From assembly GCA_017416465.1 (NCBI GenBank), contig JAFQCK010000030.1, positions 1-57,342 on the forward strand: 57,342 nt of DNA. Reading direction: 5' to 3'. Position 1 is the first letter of the stretch; every line of letters begins with the position of its first letter. This DNA is from Lachnospiraceae bacterium (GTDB taxonomy: Bacteria; Bacillota; Clostridia; Lachnospirales; Lachnospiraceae). Below the pieces are notes generated by a model that saw only the letters and a program-made list of their open reading frames with translations, was not told where the DNA came from and searched no databases. A program made the position numbers and the translations under genes. Positions 52,854 to 57,342 of the stretch are shown here, piece after piece.

Positions 52854-55800
52854 ATGAAGAAGAAAAGAAAAATGCGATTACTTAGTATCATACTTTGTTT
52901 GATGATGCTGGTATCTATTTGTCCTACTAATGTTTATGCGTGGGATGAAGAAATTGATTGTGAGTTCTGTGGGGCATTTTGTGGAGATTCCTACATATGC
53001 GATGGTGGAGCTCATTGTAGCGAGGAAAGTGGTAGAGATTGTTATCAGGAAAATCATTGTCAACACTGCGGTGAATGTAAATCAAATGCATCCGAGTGGT
53101 GTGATGACTGCCATATGTGTGTAGAGTGCGCAATGCAAAATGAATGTCATTGCGTTGATTGTGGAGTGTGTGGTGTTGATGAGCAGTTATGTGAGGAATG
53201 TGGAAGATGTTACTCGAACTGTGGAGGGGAATGTAGTGAAGGGAAGAATCATTTGTGCTTTGAATGTCATCTTGATTACGGTTATGCATGTGAAAAATGT
53301 GGATTATGCTATTTAGAAGATGAGTCATTAAAATGTCAGATATGCTCAACTTGTCATGAGTGTTCAGATGAGTGGTGTGATGCTTGTAATATGTGTGTGG
53401 AATGTGCAGCGGATAATGGATGTCATTGTGTTTCTTGTGGCGCATGTCAGGTAGACAATGAGCTTTGCGCAGAGTGTTGGCAATGTTATGAATGTGCAGG
53501 TGAATGTAGTGAGGGTACAGACCATGTTTGTTTGGAATGTCACCTTAGTTTAGATTATGCTTGTCCGGGATGTGGATTATGTTATGTGGAAGATGACACT
53601 TTAAGGTGTCAAATCTGTGGATATTGTGCTGCATGTGAGACTGAGTGGTGTGCTGATTGTCATATGGGTATTGAATGTGCAATGGATAATGGTTGTCATT
53701 GTATCGAGTGTGGCGTGTGTCAGGTAGAAAGTAAACTTTGTGAAAACTGTTGGAGATGTTATGACTGTGGTGGCACATGTAGTGAAGGTGATGACCACAA
53801 TTGTTTAGAATGTCACATAGAAAACGGAGAAGCTTGCCCGACATGTGAATCTTGCTTTATAGATAAGTACGGCACAAGTTGTGAGAGATGTGGCATATGT
53901 TTTGATTGTTGTACAGACTGGTGCGACATGTGTAATTTGTGTTACGAATGTGGTGTGGAAGATGGACTTCACTGTCAAAGTTGTGCAGAATGTTTGTTAA
54001 TGGCAGATGGTTATTGTACAGGATGTTTTATTTGTTCGGATTGTTCAAGTGGAATATGTGAGTCTTGCGAAGCATGTGCAGACTGTGTTGAGATATGTCC
54101 TAACTGTGAAGAACATTGTAACGACTGTGCCGAAGTTTGCGGAGAATGTGGTTCGTGCGAATATTGTACAGACCTAAGTTACTGTGACATGTGTAATGAG
54201 TATTATTGTTATGATTGTCGATCTACTTGTAGTGGTTGCGGTTCATGCGACTCCTGTGTAAATGTGTGTACAAGTTGTGGAGATTATTGTTCGGGATGTG
54301 CATCAGTTTGTACTGAGTGTGGTGAGTGTGAATTTTGTGTAAGTCTTTGCAAAACATGTGAGGAATATTGTAGCAATTGTTATGAGCAATGTCCAAATTG
54401 TGAAACAACAATTGCACAAAAGCTTGATTTAGTTGAACTTACTGTTACAGTACCTAAGGAAGGTAACAAACCATCATATACAATAGGTTGTGCAAGTGAG
54501 GCCTACTACGCAATTGGTGGAAGCTCTAACTACACGGATTACAGACAGTGGATGGAATCTGTTGATGGTGTTAACTACACTGTTATGAGTACTAGTGACA
54601 CATTTAAGGCTGGTTATTATTATAAGTTCTATGTGGATATAAGTGTTGCAAGTGGTTATACTTTCTTGTTATATGATAATGGAATCAACCTCATGCCTAA
54701 GGTTTCAGCAACTGTTAATGGAAATTATGCCAAGGTACATAAAATGTATGATCAGGTTCCATCTAAGTATATTACTGTGGAATATGACTTTGGTATTTGC
54801 AATGATAGTGTGATTGAAAGAATCGAAGTAATAGATGTGGATAAACCGATTTCAGGTGCTACACCGGATTATTCTGCAAATGTTTTTGGAACAGGATATC
54901 ATGTAGATAAGAGTAATTATGACAACTATCATTTTAATGGAATTACATGGTATGATACAACAGAAGAAGAAAATACTTTTGTTATGTATAAAGACAGCAA
55001 ATTTATTGCAGGTCATAAATATACTGCAATTATTAAGGTTGCGACAGATCAGGATTATGAGTTTTATACAGATAAGAATGGTGAAGTTTTAGCTACATGT
55101 TATGTTAATGGGTATCCTGCTGAATTTGGTGTAACTTCATCAGGATATCAATGGAATCAGAAGATTGAATATACATTTACATGTGAAAAAGCAAAAATAT
55201 CAGAAGTTACAATTGAAAACCTTGAATCTCCAATAGCCGGTAATAATCCTGATTTTACAGCTAATACAGATGATAGCTTTTTGTATATTTTAGATTCAAG
55301 CTATGGAATTAATGGAATTTACTGGTATGATGCAGAAGATAATTTGTTATTAGAAGATGATAAATTTGTTGAGGGTGAAAAATATAGGGTTGAAATAAAA
55401 CTTATACCTAATAAGAATGATGGTATTGATGCTTCTGAATTTATGGAAGAAATAGGAGCTAATGTTGGTGGAATAGAAGCAGTTGCTGCATATGCAATGA
55501 GTAATAGAGCATATGTATACTTTGACTTTATTTGTGAGCCAAATAAGGAGATTGTTAATAAAAAAGGTTGGGTTAAAGAAGATAATAATTGGTATTATTA
55601 TGATGCTAATGGTGTAATGCAGACATCTAAATGGATTGGCAGTTATTATGTAAAAGCTGATGGTGTAATGGCAGTATCTGAGTTCGTAGACGGTGGAAAG
55701 TATTACGTGGATGAAAACGGATTGTGGGTAAAAGCAACAAAATGGTTGCAGATAGGTGACAATTGGTATTTCCTAAATGCCGGAACTGTACAGATATCAA

Positions 55801-56501
55801 AGTGGGCTAAAATAGGTGGAAAATACTATTATTTTGATGGAGCAGGAGTGATGCAATCATCAAAATGGATATTAGGAAAATATTATGTAAAATCTAATGG
55901 AGTAATGGCAACATCAGAATTAGTAGATGGCGGAAAGTACTATGTAGATGAAAACGGATTATGGGTAAAAGAAACTAAATGGTTACAGATAGGTGACAAT
56001 TGGTATTTCTTAAATGCCGGAACAGTGCAGATGTCAAAATGGACTAAAATAAGTGGAAAATACTATTACTTTGATGGAGCAGGAATAATGCAGACATCAA
56101 AATGGATAGGCAATTACTATGTGAAATCTAATGGTATAATGGCAGTATCAGAATTTGTAGATGGTGGAAAATACTATGTAGATGAAAATGGATTATGGGT
56201 AAAAGAAACTAAATGGATGAAGATAGGTAACAACTGGTATTACATCAACAAAGGAACAGTACAGATATCAAAGTGGTCTAAAATAGCTGGAAAGTACTAT
56301 TACTTTGATGAGACAGGAATAATGCAGACATCAAAATGGATAGGTAATTACTATGTAAAGGCAGATGGTTCTATGGCAGTATCGCAATGGGTAGAAGGAA
56401 AATACTATGTGAAAGCAGATGGAACAATGGTAAAATCAGAGTGGGTAGATAATGGAAGATATTATGTAGGTGAAGATGGAGTATGGGTACCAAATCCATA
56501 A
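52854..56501 (+). CDS. Secreted cysteine-rich wall-binding protein D
   Basis: 1215 residues. Signal peptide (MRLLSIILCLMMLVSICPTN, cut near VYA). Residues about 36-520 contain about 120 cysteines (hand count), mostly as CxxC, in four imperfect units of 91-92 residues (EWCDDCHMCVEC, HCVDCGVC, GECSEG, FECHLDYGYAC) and then a denser tail (CSGCGSCDSC, CTECGECEFC). Three beta modules follow, shared with protein B (HFNGITWYDTTEEE), then CW_binding repeats from about 55567 ending WVPNP. Possible roles: metal or thiol binding, or a disulfide-braced adhesin; none is proven. GGAGG precedes ATG. Confidence 0.85.
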   Translation: MKKKRKMRLLSIILCLMMLVSICPTNVYAWDEEIDCEFCGAFCGDSYICDGGAHCSEESGRDCYQENHCQHCGECKSNASEWCDDCHMCVECAMQNECHCVDCGVCGVDEQLCEECGRCYSNCGGECSEGKNHLCFECHLDYGYACEKCGLCYLEDESLKCQICSTCHECSDEWCDACNMCVECAADNGCHCVSCGACQVDNELCAECWQCYECAGECSEGTDHVCLECHLSLDYACPGCGLCYVEDDTLRCQICGYCAACETEWCADCHMGIECAMDNGCHCIECGVCQVESKLCENCWRCYDCGGTCSEGDDHNCLECHIENGEACPTCESCFIDKYGTSCERCGICFDCCTDWCDMCNLCYECGVEDGLHCQSCAECLLMADGYCTGCFICSDCSSGICESCEACADCVEICPNCEEHCNDCAEVCGECGSCEYCTDLSYCDMCNEYYCYDCRSTCSGCGSCDSCVNVCTSCGDYCSGCASVCTECGECEFCVSLCKTCEEYCSNCYEQCPNCETTIAQKLDLVELTVTVPKEGNKPSYTIGCASEAYYAIGGSSNYTDYRQWMESVDGVNYTVMSTSDTFKAGYYYKFYVDISVASGYTFLLYDNGINLMPKVSATVNGNYAKVHKMYDQVPSKYITVEYDFGICNDSVIERIEVIDVDKPISGATPDYSANVFGTGYHVDKSNYDNYHFNGITWYDTTEEENTFVMYKDSKFIAGHKYTAIIKVATDQDYEFYTDKNGEVLATCYVNGYPAEFGVTSSGYQWNQKIEYTFTCEKAKISEVTIENLESPIAGNNPDFTANTDDSFLYILDSSYGINGIYWYDAEDNLLLEDDKFVEGEKYRVEIKLIPNKNDGIDASEFMEEIGANVGGIEAVAAYAMSNRAYVYFDFICEPNKEIVNKKGWVKEDNNWYYYDANGVMQTSKWIGSYYVKADGVMAVSEFVDGGKYYVDENGLWVKATKWLQIGDNWYFLNAGTVQISKWAKIGGKYYYFDGAGVMQSSKWILGKYYVKSNGVMATSELVDGGKYYVDENGLWVKETKWLQIGDNWYFLNAGTVQMSKWTKISGKYYYFDGAGIMQTSKWIGNYYVKSNGIMAVSEFVDGGKYYVDENGLWVKETKWMKIGNNWYYINKGTVQISKWSKIAGKYYYFDETGIMQTSKWIGNYYVKADGSMAVSQWVEGKYYVKADGTMVKSEWVDNGRYYVGEDGVWVPNP
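52959..54405 (+). repeat. Coding repeats of the cysteine-rich region
   Basis: The repeating codons for [ED]WC.xC start at 53094, 53370, 53643 and 53916, periods of 276, 273 and 273 bases. The DNA is heavy in TGT/TGC codons. A long reverse-strand frame here arises only from this composition. Confidence 0.8.
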
Positions 56502-56527
56502 CATAAATTTAAGCATAATTAAGTGAG

Positions 56528-56558
56528 AACGCTGGTCTAAAACAGACCGGCGTTTTTT
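56528..56558 (+). terminator. Rho-independent terminator, copy of 52697
   Basis: AACGCTGGTCT (56528-56538) with AGACCGGCGTT (56544-56554) and a T tail, same as after protein C. Confidence 0.8.
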
Positions 56559-56559
56559 G

Positions 56560-56636
56560 TACTACCCTTTATCCTACCCTATTGTATTAAAAAATCTTAT
56601 TAGGGTGGGGGATTTAATCGGGAAATATAGTAAAAT
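56560..56636 (+). promoter_or_regulatory. Surface-locus promoter signature, copy 4
   Basis: 12-mers TACTACCCTTTA (56560) and TCCTACCCTATT (56572), then GTGGGGGATTT and AAATATAGTAAAAT ending at 56636. Nearly the same sequence as copy 3. Confidence 0.6.
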
Positions 56637-56692
56637 GACTCTATTGGAATTTAGAGATTCTAGCAATAAAAAATAAAAAAAGGAGGAAAATT

Positions 56693-57342
56693 ATGAAGAA
56701 TCAGAAACAAATTTTGCAAGTATTGTTAGGCTTGATTATTGCAGTGGGAGTTTTGGTGTTTGGTAATCAAGTAGCATTTGCGACCGTGGATGCTTCACTT
56801 GTTTACATGAATGATGATTGGGGTAAAGAAGAAGGAAATATTATCAAATCTGTAACATATGAATCAAATGGAGATGGAACATATAAGGCTAATGTATCAG
56901 TAGATTTTTCTTGTGTTGATGAACAGAAACTTGCTGATAATTATGGCGGAGTTGGATATTGTTGGTATGATAATGACAATAAAATCCATTATGGAGGAAT
57001 TGGAGTCTCTCAAGGGTTAACTGACTTTAGGTATACAATTTATTCAAGTTTGGAACCTGGTAAGACATGGAAATTGAAAGTTTATCTTGCTTATGATTAT
57101 TATGGCGATGAAGAATGGAGAGAAGTAGATTTTCAGATGTTGGAACTAACAGTTCCTACACCAAATCCTCTTATTTATGTGAATAATGACTGGGGTAAAG
57201 AAGAGGGAAATATTATCAAATCCGTAACATATGAATCAAATGGAGATGGAACATATAAGGCTAATGTATCAGTAGATTTTTCTTGTGTTGATGAACAGAA
57301 ACTTGCTGATAATTATGGCGGAGTTGGATATTGTTGGTATGA
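56693..57342 (+). CDS. Secreted tandem-repeat protein, 3' end outside the window
   Basis: ATG 56693 with AGGAGG 9 bases upstream; open to the window end (216 codons seen). Signal peptide with LLGLIIAVGVLVFGN and cleavage near AFA. The mature part starts a repeat of 124 residues: WGKEEGNIIKSVTYESNGDG, then FSCVDEQKLADNYGG, and again from about residue 165. No domain name recognised; it looks like a beta-sandwich repeat. Given the shared promoter and neighbours it may also end in wall-binding repeats, which cannot be seen here. Confidence 0.75.
   Translation, partial: MKNQKQILQVLLGLIIAVGVLVFGNQVAFATVDASLVYMNDDWGKEEGNIIKSVTYESNGDGTYKANVSVDFSCVDEQKLADNYGGVGYCWYDNDNKIHYGGIGVSQGLTDFRYTIYSSLEPGKTWKLKVYLAYDYYGDEEWREVDFQMLELTVPTPNPLIYVNNDWGKEEGNIIKSVTYESNGDGTYKANVSVDFSCVDEQKLADNYGGVGYCWY
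56816..57342 (+). repeat. 372-bp tandem repeat at the window end
   Basis: Sequence from 56816 recurs from 57188 with only a few changes over the 155 visible bases. The period of 372 equals 124 codons. Confidence 0.8.

Noticed and set aside
52927-53844. Reverse-strand genes opposite the cysteine-rich region
   Set aside because: The His/Ile/Thr-rich translations are just the complement of TGT/TGC codons; there is no ribosome binding site and the forward gene is far better supported.
1-57342. tRNA or rRNA genes
   Set aside because: No cloverleaf with TTCRANNY-type arms or conserved rRNA blocks was noticed on either strand, though this was a manual scan.

Overview
The window looks like a chromosomal segment of an AT-rich Gram-positive anaerobe, most likely a Lachnospiraceae-type Clostridia. 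The reasons are AGGAGG/AAAGGA ribosome binding sites, single-chain PurL, class II aldolase, VanRS-like signalling, hybrid histidine kinases, and secreted proteins ending in choline-binding-type (CW_binding_1) repeats. No rRNA, tRNA, CRISPR array, prophage or intact insertion sequence was seen. All calls come from reading the sequence by eye. Family names rest on motifs, not on searches.

Left part (1-20 kb): the tail of an ABC ATPase; a possible small RNA; a hybrid sensor kinase with receiver and Hpt domains; a HAD phosphatase; a four-gene ABC-2 exporter operon whose last permease appears truncated by a 144-bp structured repeat; a membrane-anchored metallophosphoesterase; a small BY-kinase-like/CARDB-like/Wzz operon; a TPR-GGDEF protein behind a T19 tract and a mini-ORF; the MoxR-DUF58-transglutaminase trio; and fructose-bisphosphate aldolase.

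Middle (20-37 kb): an accessory-flavoured stretch. It has three DUF4143-type ATPases. The first two are preceded by their own short repeat arrays, and the second splits a VanR/VanS-like gene pair. Around them are a GNAT remnant, a stand-alone EF-Tu domain-III-like protein, a decayed reverse-strand gene, a PD-(D/E)XK transposase-family nuclease that seems to start on ATT, small membrane proteins, a nuclease-fused Rad3/XPD-like helicase, and purL.

Right part (37-57 kb): a cell-surface locus. Five secreted genes or gene remnants end in a 79-residue composite wall-binding repeat, and a sixth secreted gene runs off the end. One carries a CHAP hydrolase domain but is broken by an apparent homopolymer frameshift and an in-frame TAG. 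One carries about 120 cysteines in about 485 residues. Four transcription units here share an unusual upstream signature: tandem 12-bp CTACACT-type repeats, a GTGG-containing box and a -10-like hexamer. A membrane-bound LuxR-family regulator is encoded, divergently, in the middle of them. I propose this as a locally regulated surface-protein system.
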